A model generated the notes under the pieces. That model was not told the DNA's origin. It made no database searches and saw only the letters and a program-made list of their open reading frames with translations. A stretch of DNA of 52,188 bases from a virus. The stretch is taken from the IMG/VR virus record IMGVR_UViG_3300047546_002180, positions 1 through 52,188 of that record; one strand, 5' to 3'. Below are positions 21,229 to 30,089 of the stretch, piece by piece. Each line of letters begins with the position of its first letter. The stretch's first letter is position 1. Position numbers and translations under genes: made by a program.

Positions 21229-21996
21229 ATGGCAACCGTTCTGTCCGGTATTTCCGGGGCTTTTTATTACAAGCCCGCTGGCACCAAAGCAACCTTTGGT
21301 GAAACCGATGTAAATGCAACTAACAACACACTTTTTGTTGGCACTTACATGGGTTTTCGCGTTGGCGATCCCGTTAAGTTCAGCATTGTGAATACCACGA
21401 CCGGTGGAGCTGGTACTGGTACGCTTCCCGGCACGCTGAGTGATTCCACTACCTATTACGTGCTGACCTACGTTGCTAGCACGGGCCTGATGACTGTTTC
21501 CACCGCTGCTGGTGGCACCGTTGTTGATATTACTGACGACGGCACCGCAACCGGCTCTAACAAGTTCCAGGTCGCTTATGCCACTTTCGGCGCTGTTGCA
21601 GAGGTTCGCGACTGGAGTATTGAGATCTCTCGCGCTGAGATCGACGTTACCACCATTGGCCAGACCCAAGGCCAGTACGTTCCCTTCCGTTCGTACATCT
21701 CTGGCTTCGGCGATGCAAACGGCAGTGCAACGGTCTATATGACCGACGAGGATAATGCTTTTGCCAACCGCATTATTCAAGACGTGCTTCAGCGCAAGCA
21801 AGTGGGCGCCACGATGAAGCTTTACATCGACCGCGTTGAAGCTGCTGGCGTTGTTGATGACACGAAGAGCCGCTCGATCGAGACTGAGGTTACCCTGACC
21901 TCCGCCTCGTTCACCGTCAACCCGGACGATGCTCAGAGCATCGCCATCAACTTCCGTCCTTCCTCTGCCGTGTCCTTCGATCTTACTACCACCTGA
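21229..21996 (+). CDS. Major tail tube protein
   Basis: 255 residues. Thr/Gly/Val-rich beta protein. The core AEVRDWSIEISRAEIDVTTI is a recognised tail-tube motif, followed by a strand NGSATVYMTDED and a C-terminal strand pair. Residues about 30-110 are an inserted Gly/Thr-rich domain (GVDAT-like repeats, TGGAGTGTLPGTLSDSTTYY) that may be surface exposed. Two paralogues lie at 33129 and 33563. Codon use is GC-rich, consistent with high expression; a strong terminator follows. Confidence 0.85.
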   Translation: MATVLSGISGAFYYKPAGTKATFGETDVNATNNTLFVGTYMGFRVGDPVKFSIVNTTTGGAGTGTLPGTLSDSTTYYVLTYVASTGLMTVSTAAGGTVVDITDDGTATGSNKFQVAYATFGAVAEVRDWSIEISRAEIDVTTIGQTQGQYVPFRSYISGFGDANGSATVYMTDEDNAFANRIIQDVLQRKQVGATMKLYIDRVEAAGVVDDTKSRSIETEVTLTSASFTVNPDDAQSIAINFRPSSAVSFDLTTT

Positions 21997-22013
21997 TCAC
22001 AGGCCGCTTGATT

Positions 22014-22040
22014 GCCCCGCTTCGGCGGGGCTTTTCTTTT
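22014..22040 (+). terminator. Rho-independent terminator after the tail tube gene
   Basis: GCCCCGC-TTCG-GCGGGGC stem-loop (22014-22031) followed by TTTTCTTTT. Confidence 0.93.
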
Positions 22041-22056
22041 ATTTGGAGCCATTGCA

Positions 22057-23346
22057 ATGCCTACTTCTGTCACCCACGGAACACTGCCTGATGGCAGCAT
22101 TCTGGAAATTGGCTCAACTGATGATGGCAGGCTTGAAGTAGATGCTGACTTTTCTGACTCTTCCGTAGATTCGTTTGGCCGTCTTCGCACGTCAACACCA
22201 TTTACGTTATTCGATTCCAGTCATCGCTTTTCTGATAACGGTCACTGGGCAACTTCTGTATCCACTGGTGGATCAGCAACCTTCAATGCAAGTCAGGGAC
22301 TTGTTGATCTTGCTGTTACTGCAGCCTCTGGGTCTGAGGTAATTCGTGAAACAAAGCGCGTATTTGCCTATCAACCTGGCAAATCGCTGCTGATGATGAA
22401 TACGGTTGTTTTTGCTACTGCAAAGACAGGCCTTCGTCAGCGCGTTGGCTATTTCGGGACAGAAAATGGAATCTATCTTGAGCAAGATGGCGCAACTGTA
22501 AACCTTGTACTTCGCTCAAAGGTTTCCGGGTCTGTCGTAGATACCAAAGTTGCACAATCCAACTGGAATGGCGACGATAAATTAAATGGAACCGGACTGT
22601 CAAAAATCACCCTTGATTTATCCAAGGCGCAAATTTTCTGGGTTGATCTTGAATGGCTTGGCGTTGGCACTGTTCGTGCTGGCTTCGTGATTAATGGTCA
22701 ATTTATTCACTGCCATTCCTTCCATCACGCCAACCTGATTTCCTCTACATATACAACTACTGCTTGCCTGCCGCTTCGTTATGAAATAACAAATACGGCT
22801 GCGACTTCGGGCGCAAGCACTATGAAGCAGATTTGCTCCACGGTGCTATCAGAGGGCGGCTACGAACTTCGCGGCATCGCCGAAAGCGCTGGCACTGCAA
22901 TTGGATCCGCTTATTCCTTGGCCGTCGCTGGAACCTACTATCCAGTTATTTCTGTTCGCCTGAAATCAACTCGATTGGATTCGATCGTTGTTCCCATCGG
23001 TGGCGCTTTGATGGGCGTTGGCAACGGCCACAATTATTCGTGGCGCGTTTATGAAGCGTCAACGATTTCCGGTGGCAGCTGGCTAACTACAAGTGCAGAC
23101 TCATCAGTTGAATACAATTTGTCGGGAGCGTCGTTTTCCGGCGGCAAAATTATTTCCTCTGGATATTTTTCCTCTTCAAATCAATCGACTCCGATTGCAA
23201 GTATTATCAGGCAAGCTTTATTTAGCCTTCAGCTTCAGCGGAATAGTTTTACTTCTAGTGCTGAAACTCTTACAATTGCCGTTGCGTGCGATACGGCCAC
23301 AAGTACCGCATATGCAAGCCTTGACTGGGGCGAGATTACGCGTTGA
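22057..23346 (+). CDS. Virion structural protein of cyanophage type
   Basis: 429 residues from ATG at 22057 with GGAG upstream; a reading from 22012 would begin inside the terminator. The order SFGRLRTSTPFTLFDSSHRF, then VIRETKRVFAYQPGKSLLMM and RVGYFGTENGIYLEQDG is a conserved domain I know from structural proteins of cyanophages and other aquatic phages, role unknown. It sits between tail tube and chaperones, an unusual position for an adhesin-like protein, so it may decorate the tail. Confidence 0.75.
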   Translation: MPTSVTHGTLPDGSILEIGSTDDGRLEVDADFSDSSVDSFGRLRTSTPFTLFDSSHRFSDNGHWATSVSTGGSATFNASQGLVDLAVTAASGSEVIRETKRVFAYQPGKSLLMMNTVVFATAKTGLRQRVGYFGTENGIYLEQDGATVNLVLRSKVSGSVVDTKVAQSNWNGDDKLNGTGLSKITLDLSKAQIFWVDLEWLGVGTVRAGFVINGQFIHCHSFHHANLISSTYTTTACLPLRYEITNTAATSGASTMKQICSTVLSEGGYELRGIAESAGTAIGSAYSLAVAGTYYPVISVRLKSTRLDSIVVPIGGALMGVGNGHNYSWRVYEASTISGGSWLTTSADSSVEYNLSGASFSGGKIISSGYFSSSNQSTPIASIIRQALFSLQLQRNSFTSSAETLTIAVACDTATSTAYASLDWGEITR

Positions 23347-23413
23347 TTGACAGTCGGCCCATTGTGCTTTTGCTTATTGTGCATTACGCTTTGGGCTGAC
23401 CATTTTTCCTTTT

Positions 23414-23782
23414 ATGGCCAACGCACCCGCCGTTTCTGGTCCGATGAGGGCTATCGACATCCTGCGCAAAGCAGCGAATTTTGAGCCTATCAAGCAGGAG
23501 ATCACGCTCAGCGATGGCACTGAGTTTGTTTTTTATGTTTCTCCGCTGAATGCCGCCGAGCGCGAAAAAGCGCAGAAGGATGGCGGCGCAGATAGCAATG
23601 GCTTTGCTATGCAGCTTCTCATTCAGAAGGCCCTCGATGAAAATGGCGAGCGGATGTTCAAGTCTGGTGACATCCCCGTTCTGAAGCGTGATGTTGAAGA
23701 CGAGGATCTCCAGAAAATGATCCTTTGTGTTCTTCGCCCGCGTGGTGGAAAGGACGAAGATACTGATCTGAAAAGCGCTTGA
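23414..23782 (+). CDS. Tail assembly chaperone (gpG-like)
   Basis: 122 residues. Small acidic alpha/beta protein (DGTEFVFYVSPLNAAEREKA, then a conserved-looking helix) immediately upstream of a second small frame and the tape measure: the classic place of the G/GT chaperone pair that coats the tape measure during tail assembly. The second ORF lies in the +1 frame and can be joined at CTGAAAAGC near 23768. A plausible promoter (TTGTGC, 17 bp, TACGCT) lies at 23364-23392. Confidence 0.7.
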   Translation: MANAPAVSGPMRAIDILRKAANFEPIKQEITLSDGTEFVFYVSPLNAAEREKAQKDGGADSNGFAMQLLIQKALDENGERMFKSGDIPVLKRDVEDEDLQKMILCVLRPRGGKDEDTDLKSA

Positions 23783-23810
23783 GAAAGAGCTTGAGTTTGA
23801 TAGTAGACTC

Positions 23811-23972
23811 ATGTTTCAGCTCTCTCTTGCAGAGGAGCTAAAGATGACATTGGCTCAACTCAAAGAGTCAATGACAGACGAAGAAATGCTCCTCTGGGCT
23901 GCATATTTCCGCATCAAGAAACGTCAACACGACAAAATGATGCAAGATGCAAAAAGAGGGGCAAAACGCTAA
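23811..23972 (+). CDS. Tail assembly chaperone C-terminal part (gpT-like), probably frameshift-expressed
   Basis: Stand-alone reading: 53 residues, MFQLSLAEELKMTLAQLKES, then the typical MTDEEMLLWAAYFRI motif of gpT-like domains. The frame is open upstream to 23772, and residues encoded before the ATG (LEKELEFDSRL) continue the same helical pattern. No ribosome site precedes the ATG. A +1 slip on AAAA at 23771-23774 would fuse it to the 23414 product, giving about 185 residues. Directly upstream of the tape measure terminator/promoter. Confidence 0.7.
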   Translation: MFQLSLAEELKMTLAQLKESMTDEEMLLWAAYFRIKKRQHDKMMQDAKRGAKR

Positions 23973-23980
23973 CGGTCATC

Positions 23981-24005
23981 AGCCGCCCACTTGGGCGGCT
24001 TTTTC
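23981..24005 (+). terminator. Rho-independent terminator before the tape measure gene
   Basis: AGCCGCCC-actt-GGGCGGCT stem-loop (23981-24000) running into TTTT. Confidence 0.92.
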
Positions 24006-24012
24006 TTGCCTA

Positions 24013-24021
24013 GCTAGACTG
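24013..24021 (+). promoter_or_regulatory. GCTAnnCTG element before the tape measure gene
   Basis: GCTAGACTG with TAGACT at 24015-24020, right after a terminator and 23 bases before the GTG start. The -35 region lies within the terminator stem. Confidence 0.55.
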
Positions 24022-24043
24022 CCACTAAGTTCAGGTCGAACAA

Positions 24044-27000
24044 GTGGCTAGTTACGACGCGCAAATTAATTTAATTATTGGCGGCGTCAGGCAGCTTCGT
24101 GAACTTGAGGACCGGTTAAATGGAATACAAAATACGATCGAAGAAATAAATGATCTCGGCGCTAACGCCGTGATGGGCAGAAATATTGACATGTCTGGCT
24201 ATGCCAGAGTCCTCAGAAACCTTGAAGCAATAAGAGCTTCGACGAATGCGCAGGCAGGGGAGCAGCAGAGAGCAAATGCATTGGTCAGGGATCAGCTACT
24301 TCTTTATTCTCAGTTAAACAGAGAGCAAAACCTTTATCGCCGTAGAAGCTCCGCTTTCACGGAAGAGTCTCGTGGCGTTCGAGAGACGAACCAACAAGTA
24401 ATTGAACTTACTACTCAGCTCCGCACGGCCCAAAGAGCTTTTAGTCAGCTTTTTGCCGAGGGTGACATTCAGGGTGTTCGGACGATTAATGCTGAAATTG
24501 GGTCTTTGCTTGAAGAGCTGCGCGAAATAAATCGTGTTGCTACGGGCACCAAGAATGTTGGCGCAAATACTGCACAGCTTCAGTCTCAGGCCGACGCCTG
24601 GCAAATTCAGATAAATGCACTGCGTCAACGCGCAGGACTTCTCTCTGAAAACGAAGAAATTCTTGCGCGTTTATTGACCGCAGAAAGGAATCTGATTCAG
24701 CTTCGGAATGTTGACATGACATTTCGTGATGACGCAAATGTGCGCCTTGGCAGACAAGAGCTTGAAAACGCCAAGCTTTTATTAAAGGCGGAAGAAGATA
24801 TAGCCACAAGAAGAGATAGGGATGCAAGAGCTTATCAGGCGCAAATAGAGCAACAAACACGTCAAATTCAACAGCAAGCGAAGGAGCTTCGCTCCGTGTT
24901 GTTTAGCGCTGGCAAATTAGCTGGCAAGGCTGGCTCTGCAGCCCTTGATGCGCTGACATTTGGAAGGGGGTCACAAATTGCCAAAGGAGCAAAAAATGCT
25001 GCAATTAGAGGGGGAATTGGACTTGGGGCACTTGGGCTTGGTGGGGCCTATACCGCCGTTGAAGGTGCGTTGGGAAATGTCGATCTTGGAATACTTCAGG
25101 GGCCAGCGACGCAAGCAGCAAACGCAGTCGGCGGCGCCATAAATAATGCCCTCGGGGGAATTCCTGAGATCGTAGGAAATCTTCTTTCTGCGCTTGGCGA
25201 TATTCCCGGCGCTCTCGGTCTTGCGTCTGTTGCTGCATTAGCATTTGCGCCTGCAATGAAAACGGCCGGTGAGGCTGTTTTTGAAGCTGGGAAGAAATTC
25301 GGCTCAACTAAGTTTGGTGAAAACGTAAAACTAACACTTGAAAGGCAGACAAATTTATTTGAGTCTGTAATAAATGCAGCGTCAGAAATGAACATGACGC
25401 TTGACGCATCTAAATCTGGGCTTAATGCAGTTGGCGCCGCGATTAAATCCCTGCCGGCCCTTCCAGCTGCTGGACAGACTTCTTTCCGTGGGGAGGTTCG
25501 TCGCGGTAGAAGTGGCGCATTCATTGGCGGCGGGGCAAGGGATTTACTTTCCAACCCTGACTACTTAGTTGGCGCAGCCGGAATTATTGCTGAGCGAACT
25601 CAAGATGCTGCGGATACCTCGCTTCGTTTTGCCGAGGGTCTTGGCCAGGCTGCAGTAGAGGCAAAAACTGTTGCAGATTATTTAAGCGAGGCCGTAAAAC
25701 TTCAGAAAACGTCAGAGACATCCGCTCAAAGGTTTGTTCGTCAAACGATAGAGAAAGGGCGCGCAATACTAGAAAATCAAAGAAGCGCCGATATAGCTAG
25801 AGAACGCTCCGCGCAGTTCCTCGGTGGTCAGTATTCACTCGCGCAGGTTCCTCCGCGAGGGGAGCTTCTTCCTGGGGGTCGAACCGAGACTCGTCAGCCC
25901 GATTACAGGGAAATGCTCAACCAGGCTGCTCAAGCGCGAGCAGTCATCGAGGATTCCCTTAATTCCCTGAGAAGTAGGGCAATTCAGAGTCTTGGCCTCT
26001 CCAAGGCTGTTATTGACGCGATGACAGAGGAGCAGCGCATTGCATTGGCAAACGAACAAATACAAAAAAGGTCCCTTGGCAGTGTGTCTGAGGCAGTCGC
26101 CGCCAGAAGGACATCCCTTGGTGTTATGCGGCAGGAGCAAGTTACGCTTGCTAGTATCAACGCTGAAAATGAGCGTTCTGTTGAAATAATTAGACAGCGA
26201 AATCGTGAATTGCGCGCAACTCCAGTTGCCGCAATGACGCCGCAGGAGCGAGTTGGGCAAGGCATTTTTGATCCTGCGACCCTCCGCGCAGATCGTCGTC
26301 GTCGTGTTGCCGCTGGTCGTGCGCGTCAGGAAGCAATAGGTCGTGCAACAAGCGAAGGCTTAATCGGCGGCGCCTTCCCTCTTCTGTTTGGTCAGGGTGT
26401 TGGCGCGTCGCTTGGCGGCCTTGCTGGCGGCATTGGCGGTGGCCTTGCTGGTGGCGGCCTTGGCTTTGGCTTGTCGCTAATTGGTACAGCTCTCGGCACT
26501 GCTATAGACACGCTTGGCGCAAAGGCCACGGAAGTTGGCAAGTCACTTCGCTATCCAGCCGAAGCATTTGAAAAACTGAAAGAGGCCGGACTGCTTGCAA
26601 GTCGTCAACAAGAATACTATATTGCAAAATTAATCGAATCTGGCAGAATCGTAGAGGCGAATGGCGAGATCCAGAAAGAAATAATCAAAAAAGTTGGCGT
26701 TTCTGGTGTGAAAGACCTAGCGGCTCTTGGTGACTCTTCAACGAAACTGAGCAAAGTTTGGGCCGAGTTTAATCTTCAGTTGCAGGCTGCTATTGCTGGG
26801 CCTCTTGCTGGCCTGCTTGATTGGGTGTCAAATATATTGGCGGTTGGAAATGAGGTCACAAGAGAAGCCGCCAGGCAACAGCAAATATTAGATAGCCTTT
26901 CGCCAGAAAACAAAAAAGCCTTGCTTGGTGAGCAGTCTCAAATTCAGCAAGGCATGACACTGTTTAATGAGGCGCAGAAAAATAAGCAAATTTCTGAACT

Positions 27001-28855
27001 CTACACTAGGTATCAGCCACTTGGCGCGGCGCCAGCTATTCAGCCTGGCGCCCTGACCCCGGAGCAAAGAGATGCTGTTGCTCAAGCGCAAGCGCAAACA
27101 CGTCAGCTTCAGGCCCAAGTGGAGCTTGCGGCTAAGCGACTTTCCCTCACTGGCTTAACCTTAGAAAGGGATGGCGCTCGGTATATTCAGGCATCAAAAT
27201 CAATCGCGCTACAAGAATACGAAAACAAGCTTCTTGAAATCAAGGATGGCTGGATAGGAAAAGTCTTTGACAAAGAAAAAAATATAGCAATGATTCGCGC
27301 AGCAAATCTTGAGTATGCTGCAAAACTCAAGCAAATTGAAGCAGAAGTTGCCGAAGCCGCTCGCGCAAGAGCTTCGGCCTTGTATCAAGCGGAAATACAG
27401 TATTACCAAGAGGTGGAGAAAAGACTTGATCTTGCCGCGAGAGAAGAGGAGGTTGCAAATGGTCAACAGGCTGGCATCAAAAGACAGATTGAACTATCGG
27501 AGACTCTGCGCGCCACTCGCGAACAAATACTTTTAAGAGAGGAAACATTGGCGCTTGTAGAGGCAAGAAAGAATGGAACAGAGCAACAAGTTCGCGCAAC
27601 TTTCGAGCTTAGGTTTGCGAGCCTCCGAAGAGAGTTTGCGTTAAATGAAAAAATTCTTAAGCAACGAGAGGCTGAATACAGGTTTGATAGGATGATGTCA
27701 ATAGAGCAGGCAAAGAATCAGGCTGCTCAACCATTTATTCAGTTCCGCCAAGATCAAGAACTAAGCATTCAATACGCGAAAACATATCACAGGCTTCTCA
27801 CGGAGGGTGTCGCGCCTACCGAAGCAAAAAGAATTGCCGATTTTGAGAGAATGGTGGCTCAGCAAAAGAATTCTCTTGATCTTCAAATCTTAATTGCGAC
27901 TGCAGCAGTTACGCAGGCGGAATCATACGGCGTTAGTGTTGATAAAATTGCTGAATTACGGCTTGAGCTTGAGCGCCTGAACAAGGCTAGAGAGGAGACC
28001 GATAAATACGCTCAGCAAGGCCCCGGAGAAAAACCAAAAGATATTCCTGGGGCTAAAATTCAAGAATTTATTTCCGAAGCAACGGCCCAGCTCAATGATC
28101 TTGAGTCAGTCGCCATTCGCGTATCACAAAGCATTGGCGACGCCATAGGCAACTCTCTTGCCAATGGCATTTCTGGCCTGATTGAAGGCACAACTACTGC
28201 CAAGCAAATCTTTGCCGACTTCTTAAAGAGCGTTGGCCAGATCCTTGTGCAAGAGGGCACGAAGATGATTGCAACTTACATTGCAATTGGTATTGCGAAG
28301 ATGTTTGCCGGTCTTTTTACTGCTGGATCGTCAAGTGCAAGCGCGATTCCATCAAGCGGTATTCCTTCTGCTCCCACGATTAACGGATTTGACACGGGCG
28401 CTTTTGCAAACATTGCTGCGAATGGTGCTTATTTTTCTGGCGGAGCTTCATATTTCGCCAATGGTGGTGTGTTCACAAACAAGATCGTTTCCTCGCCAAC
28501 TCTCTTCAAATTCGCTGATGGCGGCTCCATGAACACTGGCGTCATGGGCGAGGCCGGACCTGAGGCAATCATGCCCCTGCGTCGCGGTGCTAGCGGTCGC
28601 CTAGGTGTTGATGCCTCCGGCCTCCGCGAGGCCATGGGTAGCGCTCCTGGCGCCTCTTCTGGCAGTTCCGTCTTGAATATGACCTTTGAGACGACTTCGA
28701 TCAATGGCGTGGAATACGTCAGCAGGGAGCAGCTTGAGTCTGCAATGGCTGCCACTCGACGCCAAGCAGCTTCGGACGGCGCAAAGCGTGGAATGTCGAT
28801 GGCCTTAGATAAACTTCAACAGTCACCCCAAGCTCGTCGTCGGATCGGGATCTAA
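24044..28855 (+). CDS. Tail tape measure protein
   Basis: 1603 residues with a GTG start, by far the longest gene. Long coiled-coil sections (residues about 1-280 and 1080-1420) flank Gly/Ala-rich hydrophobic segments (about 330-400 and 780-850) that can insert in the host membrane. The C-terminus (YFANGGVFTN, FADGGSMNTGVMGEAGPEAI) is typical of tape measures. At about 0.15 nm per residue the tail would be near 240 nm, which fits a siphovirus. It sets tail length and is ejected ahead of the DNA. Confidence 0.95.
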   Translation: MASYDAQINLIIGGVRQLRELEDRLNGIQNTIEEINDLGANAVMGRNIDMSGYARVLRNLEAIRASTNAQAGEQQRANALVRDQLLLYSQLNREQNLYRRRSSAFTEESRGVRETNQQVIELTTQLRTAQRAFSQLFAEGDIQGVRTINAEIGSLLEELREINRVATGTKNVGANTAQLQSQADAWQIQINALRQRAGLLSENEEILARLLTAERNLIQLRNVDMTFRDDANVRLGRQELENAKLLLKAEEDIATRRDRDARAYQAQIEQQTRQIQQQAKELRSVLFSAGKLAGKAGSAALDALTFGRGSQIAKGAKNAAIRGGIGLGALGLGGAYTAVEGALGNVDLGILQGPATQAANAVGGAINNALGGIPEIVGNLLSALGDIPGALGLASVAALAFAPAMKTAGEAVFEAGKKFGSTKFGENVKLTLERQTNLFESVINAASEMNMTLDASKSGLNAVGAAIKSLPALPAAGQTSFRGEVRRGRSGAFIGGGARDLLSNPDYLVGAAGIIAERTQDAADTSLRFAEGLGQAAVEAKTVADYLSEAVKLQKTSETSAQRFVRQTIEKGRAILENQRSADIARERSAQFLGGQYSLAQVPPRGELLPGGRTETRQPDYREMLNQAAQARAVIEDSLNSLRSRAIQSLGLSKAVIDAMTEEQRIALANEQIQKRSLGSVSEAVAARRTSLGVMRQEQVTLASINAENERSVEIIRQRNRELRATPVAAMTPQERVGQGIFDPATLRADRRRRVAAGRARQEAIGRATSEGLIGGAFPLLFGQGVGASLGGLAGGIGGGLAGGGLGFGLSLIGTALGTAIDTLGAKATEVGKSLRYPAEAFEKLKEAGLLASRQQEYYIAKLIESGRIVEANGEIQKEIIKKVGVSGVKDLAALGDSSTKLSKVWAEFNLQLQAAIAGPLAGLLDWVSNILAVGNEVTREAARQQQILDSLSPENKKALLGEQSQIQQGMTLFNEAQKNKQISELYTRYQPLGAAPAIQPGALTPEQRDAVAQAQAQTRQLQAQVELAAKRLSLTGLTLERDGARYIQASKSIALQEYENKLLEIKDGWIGKVFDKEKNIAMIRAANLEYAAKLKQIEAEVAEAARARASALYQAEIQYYQEVEKRLDLAAREEEVANGQQAGIKRQIELSETLRATREQILLREETLALVEARKNGTEQQVRATFELRFASLRREFALNEKILKQREAEYRFDRMMSIEQAKNQAAQPFIQFRQDQELSIQYAKTYHRLLTEGVAPTEAKRIADFERMVAQQKNSLDLQILIATAAVTQAESYGVSVDKIAELRLELERLNKAREETDKYAQQGPGEKPKDIPGAKIQEFISEATAQLNDLESVAIRVSQSIGDAIGNSLANGISGLIEGTTTAKQIFADFLKSVGQILVQEGTKMIATYIAIGIAKMFAGLFTAGSSSASAIPSSGIPSAPTINGFDTGAFANIAANGAYFSGGASYFANGGVFTNKIVSSPTLFKFADGGSMNTGVMGEAGPEAIMPLRRGASGRLGVDASGLREAMGSAPGASSGSSVLNMTFETTSINGVEYVSREQLESAMAATRRQAASDGAKRGMSMALDKLQQSPQARRRIGI

Positions 28856-28858
28856 GTC

Positions 28859-29248
28859 ATGTCGATACCATTCCCCGCACTTGTTCCGACCGGACGCAGA
28901 GTAAAGCTCGGCGAATACCCGACGAGGGTTTATAGGTCAATGTCGGGCGCAACTGCAAAACGCAGCTTTGGTAACAGAGCGTTCAGGTATCAGTTAACAC
29001 TTGAGTTCAAAAACATACTTGATGCAACCGCCGCTTCAATTGTTACACACTACACAAGCGTTAATGCTGGTTTTACGCGCTTTACGCTTTCAACGCAACT
29101 TTTTGATGGCATGGATTCAACTTTGAGTTCACAGCTTCGCGCTCCGACTGGAATTTTATGGGAATATGCATCGCCCCCCGATGTTGAATCAGTGACGAAG
29201 GGCATTAGTACTGTTAGGGTTGAGCTTGTAGGAGAAATTGATCCATGA
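28859..29248 (+). CDS. Tail tip protein (distal tail/gpM-like)
   Basis: 129 residues, three bases after the tape measure. FPALVPTGRRVKLGEYPTRV near the start, then a beta-rich core with FKNILDATAASIVTHY and a C-terminal VRVELVGEID strand. Assigned by position as the first ring of the tail tip. Its end overlaps the next gene by four bases. Confidence 0.6.
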   Translation: MSIPFPALVPTGRRVKLGEYPTRVYRSMSGATAKRSFGNRAFRYQLTLEFKNILDATAASIVTHYTSVNAGFTRFTLSTQLFDGMDSTLSSQLRAPTGILWEYASPPDVESVTKGISTVRVELVGEIDP

Positions 29249-29712
29249 CACTCGAAATTAGAGTTGCGCAGTTTTTCAAGCTTCTCGATAAAGCTGGAAA
29301 TACTTATCGCTATCAAAATTATTTTATTAACTCAACGTCATCTATTCCGGGCGAAAGTTATAGCTTCGCGCCATTTCAAGTGCAAGGAACGATGTCAACC
29401 CTCGGGGGCGACAATGAACTGCTACAGATTTTATTTCCTAATGTTGAATTTGCGATTCGTCTCTTAGAGGCTGCCGATGGCAATAGGCTATCCAAGTTGA
29501 CACTTGGAACCTACTGGCTTAGCGCATCTGGCTCTGTACTTAAGTCATACACAGAAAAATATATTGGCATTGGCTCAAGTTTTAGCGATACTACAATCGA
29601 GCTTCGCTATAGGGCCGCAACCGACGCAGCAGGCAATCAGTTTCCCGCCTTGACACTTACAAGAAATCTTGTTGGCATCCTTCCTCTTGATTCAGAAATT
29701 TCGACAAGATGA
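29245..29712 (+). CDS. Minor tail tip protein (gpL-like/DUF1833-like)
   Basis: 155 residues, ATGA overlap with the previous gene. YIGIGSSFSDTTIELRYRAA followed by a PALTLTRNLVG section is typical of a small tail tip protein that binds the hub. No cysteines suggestive of an iron-sulphur site as in lambda gpL. Overlaps the next gene by four bases. Confidence 0.65.
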   Translation: MTLEIRVAQFFKLLDKAGNTYRYQNYFINSTSSIPGESYSFAPFQVQGTMSTLGGDNELLQILFPNVEFAIRLLEAADGNRLSKLTLGTYWLSASGSVLKSYTEKYIGIGSSFSDTTIELRYRAATDAAGNQFPALTLTRNLVGILPLDSEISTR

Positions 29713-30089
29713 ACGACCTAATTGGACTCAAAAGAGCCTGGAGTGCATTGCCGGGCGATGGCTCTGGCACGGTTGATTGCTGCGCTCTTGCAGCAGAAGT
29801 GCACAAAAGACTTGGGTATCACGATTACACGAATGAATTAATTGAGATATTCAGTAAGTACACAGACGATTCACTGCCTAAAAGCTTTATAGCAAAATGG
29901 CTGCTGAAGAATGCTGAGCGAATTGACGGCCCAGAGCCACACGCTGTAGTTTTGCTACCCGGCAATCGAGCTGGAGCACTTGGCACAGTTCTCGACGATG
30001 GAAGTGTTCTTTTTATCGCGCCGAACAGCTATGTTGTACGTGCGCCAATTCCAGAAGGGATGGGCTGGTACTTTCGGATGAGAAAATGA
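29709..30089 (+). CDS. NlpC/P60-like tail tip protein (gpK-like)
   Basis: 126 residues. SGTVDCCALAAEVHKRLG puts Cys 24/25 at the start of a helix as in NlpC/P60 peptidases, and PHAVVLLP lies where a conserved His is expected, but the second catalytic His is not obvious (ALGTVLDDG instead). It may be a weakened or inactive peptidase domain. Position between gpL-like and gpJ-like genes matches lambda gpK, which joins tip assembly and can cut cell wall. Confidence 0.6.
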   Translation: MNDLIGLKRAWSALPGDGSGTVDCCALAAEVHKRLGYHDYTNELIEIFSKYTDDSLPKSFIAKWLLKNAERIDGPEPHAVVLLPGNRAGALGTVLDDGSVLFIAPNSYVVRAPIPEGMGWYFRMRK

